Shown: piece after piece, positions 12,022-24,039 of the stretch | How the letters are laid out: every line of letters begins with the position of its first letter | Position numbering within the stretch: position 1 is the stretch's first letter | NCBI GenBank assembly: GCA_963971305.1 | Contig: OZ020309.1 | Span: 7,681,001-7,745,000 of the forward strand | Source: Arcuatula senhousia | Taxonomy: Eukaryota > Mollusca > Bivalvia > Mytilida > Mytilidae | Length of the DNA stretch: 64,000 nt | Direction: 5' to 3' | The notes under the pieces: generated by a model | Told to the model about the DNA's origin: nothing | Database searches by the model: none | What the model saw: the letters and a program-made list of their open reading frames with translations, nothing else | Program-made: the position numbers and the translations under genes

Positions 12022-13400
12022 AGGACGAAAATATCTGATAAAAATTGGTCACAATAAACAATTCTTTATCGGCAATTATCGACAGCGGGTGTCAAATTTT
12101 AACAGGAAATTGCGTAATCTTTAACAGGTAATTACTCCTCTCAAATTCACCTAATTATCTTAAAAAAAAACACTTGGTTATTCTGCTGTTTCTCTGCTAT
12201 TCAACAATACTAAATAATAAATAAAGGTAATAACAAAACTACCGAACTTGAATAGTTAGTATTTAGTTAGTATTTTGAATTAGGATAAAATTTTCACGAT
12301 TTTCCAATGGCACTTTTAAAAGAACGTATTTATAAATAATTTGTTTATTTAAAACTGACGACTTATCATTCCCTTTTTTTCAGAAAATGACTCGTCAAAA
12401 TTAAAAGGAAATTAGCCTATCGCATGCAGCAGGATTTCATCTTTCCGATGAAAAACTTTACATGTCCGATTTATAATAAAAGTGTTTACCATCAAACTAT
12501 TATACCATGTTTCAACAAAGAATCTGAGGACAATATTGCCAGTATACAAAATCATGCATAAACCTTGGTATTTTTAACTTATCGGGAGAGACTTATCTCT
12601 TTAGTCTAATTATCTCAGCTGTTACTGACAACTAGCTGAGAATCAAGCATATTTTTTTAAAATTTAACAAATTACTTCAAACATTAATGATTTGGTGGAG
12701 TGTCATCACACGAAATCGACATGCTAAATCGGTATAATGCTTAAAAATAAAAAAAAGCTCATGACAGTTTTTAAAGTCAATATTTCTGCTAAAAAACACT
12801 AAATTCAAAGATTTAACCAAAATATTCAATTCATATCCTTTGCGTAATAAATAAATGAAGCCAATTTTCATTTCCAATATATTATCTTAAACTTGTGAGC
12901 TACATAAAAGATCATTACCCTAAAATTCAGGATGTTCTTTTCAGAAATCGACGTGTATAATTAAAATTTTCATTAAGAGATCGATACTTGCGGAAGAATT
13001 TAAAAAGATTTTACTAACTTGTGGTATCGATAACTTTGTTTTTATAATTTTTCAGTTATAAAACAGTTTTATTATTAAAATCAGAAACACCACTGCACTT
13101 CCTAGCAGATCTTACTAACTGTGAAATGTAAACCCCGTAAGACGGCGCTAGTTGAACATCTCCGTCAAGAAAAAATAAATTTATAATAGGAAAGAAAAAG
13201 TCGTAACGTTTATCATATATTTTGGTTTGTAATTTTCCGTCAATTATGCTTAAATCTTAATTAAAAAAACAAACATCAATTACCAGTAAAATTCAGATTT
13301 GTTTAAAGTTAATTTGGAAGGATATATATTTGTAATAGAATTAGAGGGATTGTTGAGTTCAAGAATGTCGTCTAAATATCTTAAAGTATTATTAAAAGTT
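12022..13400. other. AT-rich stretch without a recognisable gene
   Basis: Only a short fragment of the ATAAAGGTAATAACAAA repeat is seen at about 12222-12255. A small open frame on the minus strand (12677-12877) has no recognisable motif. Confidence 0.5.
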
Positions 13401-13580
13401 GCGATCAGGCGATCGTTTCACAAAAGGTCGTAAATCGCAAACTTGGTCGTATTCACAAAAGTTTCCGATTACCGATTTACGTCAAATTTTGGTCGCAATT
13501 TACCGACTAGTAAATCGTAAAATAAGTCGTGAAAAATTACGGGAAAAATGTCGTGTTTCAACAAATTTTATTTTAAATAA
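13401..13580 (+). repeat. Short direct and inverted repeats upstream of the Harbinger exon
   Basis: Variants of TCGTAAATCG and GGTCGTATTCACAAAAG recur within 180 bp, immediately before the Harbinger-type exon. They are probably the terminal/subterminal region of that transposon. Confidence 0.4.
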
Positions 13581-13584
13581 ATAA

Positions 13585-13806
13585 ATGGCCGCATTGATGA
13601 TAATAGAGGGAGGAAATGAGAACAGACATGCACCAAGACCACGTATTTATAGAAATAGGGTAGATCCTTTGGAAGTATTGCAGGACAACGAGATCATTGC
13701 CCGGTACAGATTGTCGAGACAGGGGATTTTAGATGTGGTAGATCTTGTGGGTGACAAGATAGACAGCCTTACCGCTAGAAGCCAAGCTATCCCTCCTTAT
13801 TTACAG
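13585..13806 (+). pseudogene. PIF/Harbinger transposase (HARBI1-like), first-exon fragment
   Basis: ATG at 13585 opens a 74-codon segment. Its order (RVDPLEVL, then IIARYRLSRQGILDVVDLV, then LTARSQAIPPYLQV) matches the N-terminal region of PIF/Harbinger transposases and the domesticated nuclease HARBI1. There, a short 'R-F/Y-R-L-x-R' helix region precedes a 'T-x-R-S-x-A-I-x-P-x-x-Q-V' signature. At that signature lies CAG|GTGCGC (13804-13809), a plausible splice donor. Past it the frame loses similarity, as expected for an intron. The catalytic DDE part is not present before the SINE at 14093. It is either a truncated copy or exon 1 of a transposon whose remainder was lost. Confidence 0.75.
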
Positions 13807-14092
13807 GTGCGCAACATTTATTCCTTAAAAATAAACATGTCAACAAATCAAAAAGTTATTTCCCTTTTCAGGAGTATAAAAGTTAAATCGTCCCTGCAAC
13901 ATCACAAAATATCCGCAATTAGTGAAAGTGCAACTTTGAGATATGAAGTGAATGTACGCGACACAACAGTGAATATACATAATCTAATAGTGCAAAATAA
14001 AAAAATAAATAATAGCCAGAGCAGCGTTCAATGTGACAAGCTCGCTGATCATTGCTTGCAATTGCGTCCTGCTTCTTGTAAAACAGTCCCGT

Positions 14093-14572
14093 GCGGGGCC
14101 CGGGTGGCGAATAGGCCCGCAGCAGAGCCTAGCTTGTCGTAAGAGGCATTCTGGGATTCTGACGTCGGGTCAGTGCTCAGCCCACAGAGCGACCAAGTGT
14201 GTACCCTAGGTGGCTGAATAGGGTAGCCCTCGTCCGCGGGGGTTGTCAGGTCTATAATACGGAAACCCTGACCGCCGACCATAGTGGGCCAACGTGTGTG
14301 GAGAGTGCCACGCTTCATGCACGTAAAAGACCCCTTTGTGGACCGCCCAGTAGTGCACCACATAGGCTAAATTTTCCGCCCCTTCCCACCTCTCCCCTTT
14401 TTCCTGTGGTTCTTCAAAATTTACCGGTCCTTTGTTTCCCACCCCATCTCCATATTTCATTTATCATCATCATTTCATGTTCATTTTATCATCCTTTTCA
14501 TGTTCATCGCCTGTAAATAACCTATATAGCGTTGCACGGGCGTAAAACACCAACTTACTCACTCACTCACTC
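14093..14572 (+). repeat. GC-rich SINE-like element, copy 1, with (ACTC)n tail
   Basis: About 480 bp, much richer in G and C than its surroundings. It begins CGGGGCCCGGGTGGCGAATA, contains AGCTTGTCGTAAGAGGC and ACGGAAACCCTGACCGCCGA, and ends CGTAAAACACCAAC followed by (ACTC)n. The copy at 37591-38073 is nearly the same apart from a small deletion here after GTAAGAGGC. TGGCGAATAGG near the 5' end resembles a polymerase III A box; I could not place a convincing B box. The short tandem tail is typical of SINEs mobilised by a LINE. Frames in it are not genes. Confidence 0.75.
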
Positions 14573-15259
14573 TTTTAAAACATACATACAAAACTTGATC
14601 AAAAGTAAATTTCATACAAAATTTACCATTTATCCCCACATATTTATGAGTATATATCTTGGTAAAAAATCTTAGATCATATTCAAATAAAATTATCCTG
14701 TATTTAAACTGGAATGGAGAATTTGTATTTACCGGCCTAAAAGGTAGACATGGTAGATATGAGCTTAATTTAAGTAGGCAGATTTAAAAACTATAATTTT
14801 GACATTTTTGACAGCTACATGTATATGAGGTGTAGGCATTTTTTCTTCTGAGTTAATTACTTTTCAAATGGGTCATAATTTCTATAAATATCTCTTATTC
14901 TATTCTAAGCAACGGCGCGGTCATATTGTTTGGTCGACAGTCAGGGATGGGCAAGGTGCTTTTCAAATTAAGGGGGGAATCAGTTATGGTGTGTGTGTGT
15001 TTTTTGCCATAGGACATTTTTGTGTTAGTTTGTAAAATTTGAATATTCCTTTAACAATGCATATACAAGCTCATATACGGCCATCAAGGTTGATATTTAT
15101 CATTCTTTTAGCGGACATTACAGTTTTTTAGCCAATTAAGAGCAACAACCCCTTAAAGGACTTAAACAGCCAGCAGCCTTCAATATGACCAGTGGTTGGT
15201 GCTAATCTTTCTATTGGCTCTGGATTGATAATAAACTACATGTATATATATACGATTAT
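14573..15259. other. No gene; fragment of repeat family R
   Basis: AT-rich. 'agccagcagccttcaatatg' at about 15169 is part of repeat family R. Otherwise nothing was recognised. Confidence 0.5.
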
Positions 15260-15825
15260 AGCCTGATCTAGTCCGAGATTGCTCTGAAGTCCTCGGCATT
15301 TTTCCAGCAAACTGGTGCCGTGGGACGTCAGAGCTCTTTCCATATAAAAAACACGGGATTTAGCACAACAGTTTTGTTGTGCACTTCAGAGATTAATTAA
15401 GCAACTTTATCATCATTGTTGCATAAAATTTTTGATCTCAAATGAAACATTTGGTTGTAATGAATATAAATACAGCATATTTTGAAGAAAAATATCTTGG
15501 ACAAGTAAAATAATGTAAAATTTATACATTATTTGGCTGATCTTGAACTTGATGTAATTGATAAAGTTCAAGATCAGCTCTTACATTTTTCTTATTTTAC
15601 TGGATTTTCTAATTTTACAGGCAGTTTCTAATAGTTTAAAATATTAATTTAGTTTTTTTTACATCTCCCATTTTACAAATGACTGATGTAAGAGTTATTT
15701 TAACATTTAGAAAGCATTCGTTAAAATCCTGTGTTTTTTATATGGAAGGAGCTCTGACGTCCCACGGCACCAGCTTGCTGGAAAAATGCTGAGGACGTCA
15801 GAGCAATCTCGGACTAAGCCTGATC
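15260..15825. mobile_element. Mutator-like MITE with long TIRs and 9-bp TSD
   Basis: The element is 15269-15816 (548 bp). Its TIRs are about 100 bp long and nearly identical, both starting TAGTCCGAGATTGCTCTGA and including 'ggtgccgtgggacgtcagag'. AGCCTGATC occurs directly outside each end (15260-15268 and 15817-15825), a perfect 9-bp duplication. Long TIRs plus 9-bp duplications are the signature of Mutator-like elements. The centre has a further palindrome around 'cttgaacttgat...aagttcaag' (15540-15575). No coding capacity. Confidence 0.85.
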
Positions 15826-16600
15826 CTAAAGTGCAATAAAAGACCTTTTTCTTGACAAAAAAATATCATAAATACGACAAAATACAAACATAAGCTTTCA
15901 TTCCTGGCTCGGGACAGGCACATTTAAAATGTGGCGGGGTTGATTTAGTTTTTTGGCGTCAACCTTCAGTAAGATATCCGACGACAATGAATTTTTATCA
16001 TGCACATTTCCATATGATGTTCTTTCTTAATGTAACGTTTCATGTAAATCCATCAAGCAGTTTTGGAGGGGTTGCGCTTACGAGGTCTCTTATGAACACT
16101 TAACAACAGTCATGTATATTAATCATCCCCAACAGCCCATCAGGACGGAAAACTACAGGAAAGCTCTATAATGCTGGGCATTTAAGCAAGCAAATGTTTG
16201 GCACAGTCCCATGGTAAACAATCTTTCACGTACGATACATTATTTTTGGCATTTAAGGTGCAATAACACCTAAGAGGGATCATCTGACTATTTTGCCTTA
16301 ATGGACATTTTTAGAGCTTATATAGCTGATCAATATGCAATTGAAATAACTTCAATATTATATAGTTCTTGAATTATAAGACAAAATAAGTGCAGGTTCT
16401 TTCTTTGGGACCTTTTGTAATTTAGCCATGAATTGTGATTCATAACAGTATAAAAAAAAAGATCGGCTGTAAGTTGCGCACATTTAGTACACATAGAAAT
16501 AACAATGATTTGGCGATAAATTTGTTTACCAAAACGTTTGTAAAAATTATCTAACTAATAATGTATAGCAGTAATAGTTTCTGAATAAGTCTACTTAATG
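15826..16600. other. No gene; scraps of interspersed repeats
   Basis: A family-R block (CTCGGGACAGGCACAT) lies at 15905-15965. A scrap related to the 63.3-kb tandem family ('gggatcatctgactattttg') lies near 16275. The rest is unremarkable AT-rich sequence. Confidence 0.5.
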
Positions 16601-16700
16601 TAATCATTTTGAGTCTCGTTTCTTGAGTCTTGAATAGACGAAACGCGCGTCAGGCGTAGCAAAATTTATTGTCTGGAACTTTGTTGTCATTTGTATTTCT
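16600..16700 (+). ncRNA. Hammerhead-ribozyme repeat, degenerate copy
   Basis: It shares with the copy at 54890-55033 the block GTCTTGAATAGAC-GAAA-CGCGCGTC-AGGCGTAG (16627-16659) and the following AAAATTTATTGTCTGGAACT. Stem II, the GAAA core and the CGCGCGTC strand are kept. The CTGATGA core has become TTCTTGA and the 5' strand of stem I is lost. Self-cleavage is therefore unlikely. Confidence 0.6.
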
Positions 16701-17970
16701 AAAAATGATTTACTAAATAAGTTTGAAACTCTTGAACAGATTTATCAAAACACCATTTAACCAAATATCTTTTTAATAAGATTATGCGTACGTTAGTATA
16801 TAACGTAGAAAAATCGTTACTATCAACGGTATGGGAAGTGTTTTCAAATGCACGAAGCTTGTCCAAAACATCAAGTGAACTATTTCCGCTCCAAAAGTGA
16901 TCAATTCCACGGTTTTCGAATACCTTTTCCCAGTATTGAATAATAAAATCTTTCATAGTAGTTGAATTAAGAGACAGAACTTTGGAAATATGAGTAAAAG
17001 AACACTTACCAGAAGCAGAGATAAAATGAGATTTATTAGGATTTTTGTGCAATTTTTGTATCCAGTACATAGCAGGTAGCTTATAGTTTGTCGGGGCAAC
17101 TCGAAGTGCTGTGGTGGCTTTGATATGATCCCTACTAATACCCGATTCTGTCGACTGAACGGGAACGGAAGTGTTCGATTTTTTTTTAATTTCGTGCATT
17201 TATAAATCTCAAGGTAATACTTTCGTCATACCACAACGACATTGTTAGCCGCTTTATCGGCGGGAACAAATATGTACCAATCTAGATATAAATTTTTAAA
17301 TTGGCTGATTCTGAGCAGGACAATAGTAAAGAATTTAATAATAGAATGGTTTAGAGATTTTGGAGTCGGCCTCTCCTCTCCTTATCCAAGATTTGCAATA
17401 AGAGAGAAGGGAAGTTTTGATACGGTTTAGGCAGAAATTCAAATTAATATTTGTAGGTGGTCGAAATTTGGGTCCTTTTTTCAAAAAATCAAAACCTCTG
17501 GGTCATTGAGGATTGAAAGGTGTCCGGTAACATCATGATTACAAGGAGCATACCTGAAATCAGATTTAGCACAGTTGCTTGACAAAGAAATATTCGTGTA
17601 TAGTTCTTCATCAGTTGTAATCGTTGTATAGTTAAAGTAAGTTTCTTATTTTTATAACATACAATAGGCGGTTTAGTATTAGAAAAATAAAGAGGAATAA
17701 GATCTTGGTAATTAGGGTTCATGCATTTACTTGATATATTTATGAAGTCAAGTCCTCTATTAATATAGATTAATTTTGTAAAATGTCGAATGTGGTCTTC
17801 TGGGCGGTCAATTTGAAAGAACAGTTTATATTAACAAAAAGAAGAGATAATGAGTACATCCTCATATGATGGACTTGGATGAGATGTAGTATTACATTCA
17901 AAACGGATACTATTAAATTTAGAAATGGGTATTGAACAAAGTTTACAAAACAAATGATGACTTCCATTAT
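16690..17970 (-). pseudogene. Penelope-like reverse transcriptase remnant B
   Basis: Read on the minus strand, it starts with a decayed N-terminal region (17970-17400). An FVPADKAANNVVVV-like segment follows around 17270-17225, then a 166-codon frame at 17199-16699. That frame contains LPAMYWIQKLHKNPNKSHFI and, further on, NDFSTLYTN. This order (ADKA.NN, then YW.PKLHK.PYK.RFI, then DFSTLYT) is the one I associate with Penelope-like elements of molluscs and cnidarians. The catalytic YIDD and thumb regions are missing, and stops and frameshifts break the N-terminal part. Its 3' side runs straight into a hammerhead repeat, as if truncated there. Confidence 0.65.
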
Positions 17971-19259
17971 TTTTAAAGATTTAAACAGGATCCGTAATAC
18001 TTAAATAAGAGCGATGTTTTCTGGCATTACGATTTTTTTAACATTTGAATGCACTGATCTGATTGAATACATTTAAGATTAGTAAATAAGGCTTTAAAAA
18101 TTTAAGAAACATAAGCTTTTCAATAAAAGGCTTTTTATGATTTTTTATTGAAATTATTTCTGAGTTGACTTTCTCTAGAAAGGGTATGGTATATATTGAG
18201 ATGTTCTTAAAGATATATCTTAAATGAATAAAATTCATAACATCCATTATTTTTTTTTACATATGAAAGAGTTTCTGTTTGTAGTTCAGATCAATTTTTT
18301 ATATACATAGATATGACCCTAAGACAGATCTATTGTTTTAAAAAATAGATAAACTCCTTATTTTATGATTACTATAAAAACATTTTATTTAAATAATTTC
18401 AAGTTTTTTGTATTTTATTCGAATTAGTTTGAAACCATTAAGGTTAAAATAAAATCCTTCTGTTTCAAGGCTATAAAACTGGAAAGCTGTTAATTCCAAT
18501 AATCACAGGTGTCAACTATCTTAACATTGACATATTATAAGAATTTGTTAAGCAGTGAACAGTGCATATACATATATAAAATAATGCGAGCTAATAATTT
18601 TTTTTCAATCACTTATCTTAAAAAAAATATTTTACCATTTTATAAAAATATTTAAGTATGAATGCAAATATAGAAATACCAGAAACCTTTACCTAAGTTG
18701 AAAGACTGATCAACATAAGTCAAAAGTATCAAAATATATAAAAAGCACTTGGTTGCACTACATCATAAAGCACTATGAATACATCAATTATTAAGTTGAA
18801 GGTTGTTTAGGCATTTAAAACCATGTCTTTAAATGTTTACTGGTGTTGTTGTATACACAGGCTTCCCTTGCTTTGTTGAGATGGTCTTTCTGTGGCTGGG
18901 ACCAAGTGTTTTTTTTTTTATACCTGTTTGCTACATTGATGACACTCTCTAATAAATATAAAACCTAGCTTGTATTTTTATTGAATATAAATTTAAATCA
19001 TCTAAATAATCAAGAACATAACAAAATGAGATGTGATAAAGTTCATTTATCAGTTCAGTCAAAATAAAGCCCATACATTTATAAGGAAACCACAAAACTA
19101 CTTCATTATTAAAACACACTGTTTTTACCCAGAAAAGTCGAATAAAGGTTTCGCAAACAAAAACCCCCTTTGAGATTTTTAAATATTGGCAGTCCTGTTG
19201 CAGGTAGGGCACGGTCGAGGTGTCTTTCATTAATGTTATCAACAATGATTTAGATAAAT
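17971..19259. other. AT-rich stretch without a recognisable gene
   Basis: Open frames on the minus strand (18038-18247, 18949-19323) are low-complexity and match nothing I recognise. No array or TIR pair was found. Confidence 0.5.
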
Positions 19260-19510
19260 ATAAATAATTGAAGTTAAAAAAGGAGTCTTTTACAAGTTCA
19301 AGAAGCAAAAATCGAGCTTTCAAGTGTCAAAAGTCTGAAGGGCAAGCTGAAACCGGTAAACACGAACAAGAAAAGCAGGAAGAAACACAAAACACAAAAT
19401 CAACAACGCGAACTCAAGTCGTATCAAGAGTGACCTCATACGTTGTTGAAGAGTAAGAAGTTCTTGTTTGCTACAGCAGATCCGTAGCGCTGCCAATTGA
19501 TAATCAAATT
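19260..19510 (-). repeat. Solo 3' end of the Penelope-like family, inverted
   Basis: Reverse complement of the region downstream of the RT frame in copy A: an 'acgttgttgaagagtaagaa' block and then 'gcaggaagaaacacaaaaca', in inverted order. It lacks any RT sequence. Similar solo ends are at 60430 and 61240. Confidence 0.6.
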
Positions 19511-20264
19511 TGTCAAATCCGGTAAAAGAGGATAAAACAAACGCTATGACAAATCACCATATTTTCTCATCTGAGATATAGAAATCCCATATTTGACTAT
19601 ATATGAACGAATAATATATTTCGTAATTTTTCTTGAATAAAGCTAGCAACCTAAGAGCAACATAACACTGTGCTAACATTTTTTTTTTGTCTCAGACGTG
19701 AAGCTCGGTCAAGGAAATCGATGCAGACCCACAACGTTAACTTTTTAAGCTGGAGCGGACAGAATGTGTAACGCACGAAGGGAAAGTTGACGATTGTTGA
19801 AAGTCTTCATTTAGAGATCCAGATATGGAACAGACTACCTAGAATAACTATTGTCCCTTATCTCAAATTCATGGGATATTGTCACCAATTCTAAATTTGT
19901 TCTTTCACCAAATCTAAATTTGTTCAATGAAATGGCATTATCCATTGATTTTACATACCTACAATATTAAAAACGAAAGAATATATGTTATTTTAAGATA
20001 TATATAAATATGTTTTTCCCCAATTCGTTTCTTTAATAAGTACCATTGACACACAATTTTTGTGAAGGGTGTAACTAGAATTTGACAAAGTAATTTTGAA
20101 GGTAACTTTAACATAATAATCAATACTCATTTTTGTTTTAAAAATATAAGTGATATTTATTTTTTTCAAACTCAAACAATATTTTTCTTCCGTTTGTCAA
20201 CAGTTTTTAAGTACTGTCTTTTATGATGTTTCAAGAATTGTATAATATCATTAGTAATAATTAA
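19511..20264. other. No feature recognised
   Basis: AT-rich sequence without coding or repeat structure that I can support. Confidence 0.45.
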
Positions 20265-22502
20265 CTAGAGGCTCCCAGTAGCCTGAATCGCTCACCTGAT
20301 CTTTTATGCTTAAGCTTCTTACCTAGTGTGCAACATGGTCTACATGTACTGTGTCAAACAAGTTGGAATTGATTGAAAACACTTAAAGGAGGATAACTCT
20401 TAAAAGGATGATCTGACAATTTTGACCCTATATCATTTTTGTAGATCTTAATGGGCTGAACAATTTTGCAATCATGCTAACTATTCCTCTAGCTCGTATG
20501 GCTTTTAAGATAAAGTCTAAAAACTGTGAAAAATGTCAACTATCCTACAAATTTGACTCAATGGAGTTTTGTAGAGCTTTTGATGCCGAAGAAGGAAGGT
20601 TGCTCAGATTTTCTTTATCTCTTATACTTTTTGAGCTATAAGCTAAAAACTATGGTCTCACCCCCTGTTCTATTTTTAGTAAGGGCAGCCATGTTGGTTA
20701 GTCGACGTTCACAAATTTCACAAACTTGGTAGAGGACATCCTAAAGATCAAGTGTACAAAGTTTCAAAGCAATCCCATCAGTGATTTCAGAGAAGATTTT
20801 TAAAAATCAGCTAAAAATGATTAAAAATCAGTAAAAGGGGAATAACTCTTAAACGGTTGATCTGCCAATTTTCACCTTGAAATCATTTTTATTAATTGGC
20901 ACAGCTGATTAAACGCAGCTTTTTCAAAAAGAATGGAAAACGCAGGTACAAATTTCTTGTAGTCGATTATATCAAGACTTACTTTGTCATCAATGAGTCT
21001 AAGAAAAAGAACAAATTTACAGAAAAAACAAATAATCGACATGCTCGACTCTTATTGACAACATATTTGTTCAGTTTGGTGGACGTGTTTTTCAGCAAAC
21101 AATAGGAATTCCAATGGGCACTAATTGTGCACCTTTGCTTGCTGATTTGTCTCTTCATTCATATGAAGCAGACTTCTTACAATCTCTTCTAGACAAAAAA
21201 GACCGTAGACTAGTTCTCTCTTTCAACCTCACGTTCCGTTATATTGATGATGTCCTTTCACTAAGCTATTCTCGATTTGGTGACTTTTTCCATCTCTAAT
21301 ATCCCCAGGAGCTTGAGATAAAGGACACAACGGATTCTAGGAAGTCTGCTTCATATTTAGATCTACATCTCGAAATTGACTCTCAAGGAAGACTTTCAAC
21401 AAGGCTCTATGACAAACGTGATGACTTCACCTTTCCAATCGTCATCTTTCCCTTCTTGTGCAGCAATATTCCGTCCGCTCCAGCTTATGGAGTTTACGTA
21501 TCTCAATTGATTCGTTACTCCAGAGCATGCGGGACTTACATAGATTTCCTTAGCAGAGCGACACGTCTGAGGCAAAAAATTGCTCACACAAGGTAATGTT
21601 GCTCCTCTGTTGCTGTCTTCACTCAAGAAATTTTACGGAAGACATCATGCACTTATAGACAAATATGGGATTTCGATCTCTCAGATGAGTGCAGATTTTG
21701 GTTTGTCATAGGGTGTTGTTTAGTCTTCCTTTACCGGATTTTACACGCTGAATGGACTATTGGCAACGCGACGGGTGTGCTGTAGCAAGCAGGAACTGCT
21801 TACTCTTCCGGAGCACCTGAGTTCACTCTTGTTTCGACTGGAGTTCGCGTTGTTGATTGATATTCAGTTATTTTGTGTTTCCATGTTTTACATGTAGTCT
21901 GTTTTTGTCCCGTTCTTGTTGGTGTTTACTGGTTTTGTCTCTGCCCTTTCGGACTTTTGACATTCGGATACCCCATTGGTACCTCTGCTTCTCTCCATAA
22001 GCTGAACAATATTGCAATGCTAACTTTTCTTCTACCAATTACAGTTTTCAAGATAAAGTCCAAATACTGTGAAATGGTAAATTTTGACGATTGAGGGGAA
22101 TTAATTGCTATAAGGAGTCATCCCACAACTTTGACTCAATGTAGAGTTATGTAGAGCTTTTGATGATGAAGAAAGAGGGTTGCTTCAGGTATTCTCTATC
22201 TCTTATACTTTTTGAGCTATAAGCTAAAAAACTTTGGTCTGACCCCCTGTTCTATTTTTAGTAACAGCAGCCATGGTGGTTGGTCGACGTTCACAAATTT
22301 CACAAACATCGTAGAGGACATTCTAACGAGTAAGTGTACAAAGTTTCAAAGCAATCCAATCAGTGGTTTCAGAGAAGAAGATTTTTAAAAATCAGTTAAA
22401 ATTGATAGAAAAATCAGTTTAAGGGGGGATAACTCTTAAACTGTTGATCTGCCAATTTTGACCCTGAAATCATTTTTGTACATCTCAATAAGCTGAACAA
22501 TT
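20265..22502 (+). repeat. AGAGGCTC...GCTCACCTG tandem-unit repeat, split by a Penelope-like insertion
   Basis: It begins TAGAGGCTCCCAGTAGCCTG / AATCGCTCACCTGATC (20266-20300). It holds two long homologous units, one at 20380-20895 and one at 22000-22500. They share 'tttgagctataagctaaaaa', 'ccccctgttctatttttagt' and 'tacaaagtttcaaagcaatc'. Copy A of the Penelope-like element occupies 20896-21996 between them. The left part breaks off after 'aatcatttttattaattggc' and the right part resumes at 'ataagctgaacaatattgca', contiguous words in the intact unit. The same terminal words occur at 63297-63332 and, inverted, at 43755-43790. Confidence 0.65.
20896..21996 (+). pseudogene. Penelope-like element copy A, 5'-truncated, RT C-terminal half and 3' end
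   Basis: The coding part begins within the RT domain (LIKRSFFKKNGKRRYKFLVV at about 20900). After a frameshift near 21060 it continues with GIPMGTNCAPLLADLSLHSY (21110-21168) and FRYIDDVLSLS (21234-21266), the catalytic aspartate box. Next come ELEIKDTTD, SASYLDLHLE, LYDKRDDF and YVSQLIRYSRACG. The frame decays after about 21600, and 'KFYGRHHALIDKYGIS' is recognisable to about 21690. A non-coding tail of about 280 bp ends CCATTGGTACCTCTGCTTCT at about 21990. One in-frame stop (21297-21299) and frameshifts make it inactive. Truncation at the 5' side is usual for target-primed insertion. Confidence 0.75.
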
Positions 22503-22615
22503 TTACAGTTACATGAAATGTTGACACGTTTTGAGCTCACCTGACGCCTAACGATGACAATTGCTGACGGGTCAGGTGAGCTAAAAACGTGTCAACATTC
22601 CATGTAACTGCAAAA
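22503..22615. repeat. Foldback palindrome at the repeat end
   Basis: Arms of about 45 bp (TTTTACAGTTACATGAAATG... and its inverse ...CATGTAACTGCAAAA) are separated by about 25 bp. Both arms contain the GCTCACCTGAC word of the AGAGGCTC family. Transcribed, it would fold into a long hairpin. Confidence 0.7.
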
Positions 22616-23514
22616 TTTTATAATTATCAATAAATTTGTAAAAAGCACCCAGAGAGCAATATTCTACAAAAACTCCTTGGAAAAGTTATAAAAAATTATA
22701 AACCGTCTGTTTATTTTCCTTGGTCTGCTTTGTCTTGTCAAAAATAAATACCAACAGAATTCGATGTATCCTTTACAACACTCTCCTTATTTATAAGGGA
22801 TGGCAAATAGTTCAAATTACATTTACTAGTTGGTTTATTGTTAATAAGTGCCGGGGTCTTCAAGGTATTATGCGAAAAACTTTACCACAAACCATACTGA
22901 TGCACCGTATTGGGAATCAAAGCGCTAAAGCGTTTAAAGGCAAGCGAAATATATAATAACTTTAATAGATTTATTCTCTGTTAAAGTATATTGTTCAAAA
23001 TGTTTGCGAATTATTAATTTTGGTGAGCGAAGAAAGGATCGTCATGCAGATGCCCTCAAATTTAAAGTTAATGAACACAATTGCACACACAAGTAAAAAC
23101 GGCATCGATTGAAACACCCCTTCGATTAAAATGCACTCGTCCCATTGATGTGTATTTTGTACTGATTTTATGAATGGTGAAGCTAGAATCTGAATCCATG
23201 CATTGACCAAATAAATGAGAGAAATATTTATACGAATCAATCAAGTAATAGACGAATACATAATGTATATTCTATCGCCTTTAACTAAAAAGTTCGTCAT
23301 GTAAGATGCAAAGCAATAAATAAAACTTGTGCCGGTCACATAAAATGCCAATAAAAATTGAGATTTATAGAAGTGTGTATCATGTTAACAAATATTGAAA
23401 AGTAATATAGAAAATAAAGCATTTTATTCCAGACTGGATGCAGGAAAATCACTCCGTCTAGACAGAAAAAAAAACGCGAAAATCATCACTACTCTATAGA
23501 CTCCATAAGGCTTC
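22616..23514. other. No gene recognised
   Basis: Moderately AT-rich. Short open frames at 22720-22956 (+) and 22995-23240 (-) show no domain that I recognise. Confidence 0.45.
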
Positions 23515-23534
23515 GCTGGCGCTTGCCTAAAAAT

Positions 23535-23735
23535 GCAACACTCCTGGCACGTCAAAGAACCCTGCTGCAGGTCTTGATAACAATCGGACCCGTAGAAACC
23601 CCATAAAGAAGACTAAATTGCCCGATGAAAATTGTGTCACCATTTTCTACACTTCAACATCATTTTGTGTTCATTTTATCACCTATTTTATCGCGCTGCT
23701 TGTGAGTAAAGTAATAACTAACTAACTATATTATG
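23535..23735 (+). repeat. SINE-like element, (AACT)n tail
   Basis: It contains GGCACGTCAAAGAACCCTGC, 'aggtcttgataacaatcgga', 'gtgttcattttatcacctat' and a tail of AACT repeats. It is related to the 14093 family through the CATCATTT...GTTCATTTTATCA block. A homologous copy lies inverted at 40565-40800, inside the same large inverted duplication. Confidence 0.65.
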
Positions 23736-24039
23736 TAACAAACTAATGGATACATAAAAGAACTTGTATGTAGAAAATAACTCACAGGCTAGTAGGTGTT
23801 AGTATGCTTAACAAGTGATCCACATACGTCGAACCCTTAATCCTTTTGACACTTTTAACCCTAAATTACTGTAGATTTATTTATTTTCGTGGTTTGCAAA
23901 TTTTGCATACAAAAATAACACTTCATCGGACCTTTATTTTTATAGCATATGCCATCAACAAAATCCAGCCAAGAAAAATGATGAAACCACAGTTTAGCTG
24001 TACTGCTATAATTATATAATTAAAGATTATGTTTTCCAG

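Noticed and set aside
14049..14516. Open frames on both strands of the SINE
   Set aside because: The same frames recur in the 37.6-kb copy because the element is GC-rich; they follow repeat boundaries, not gene structure.
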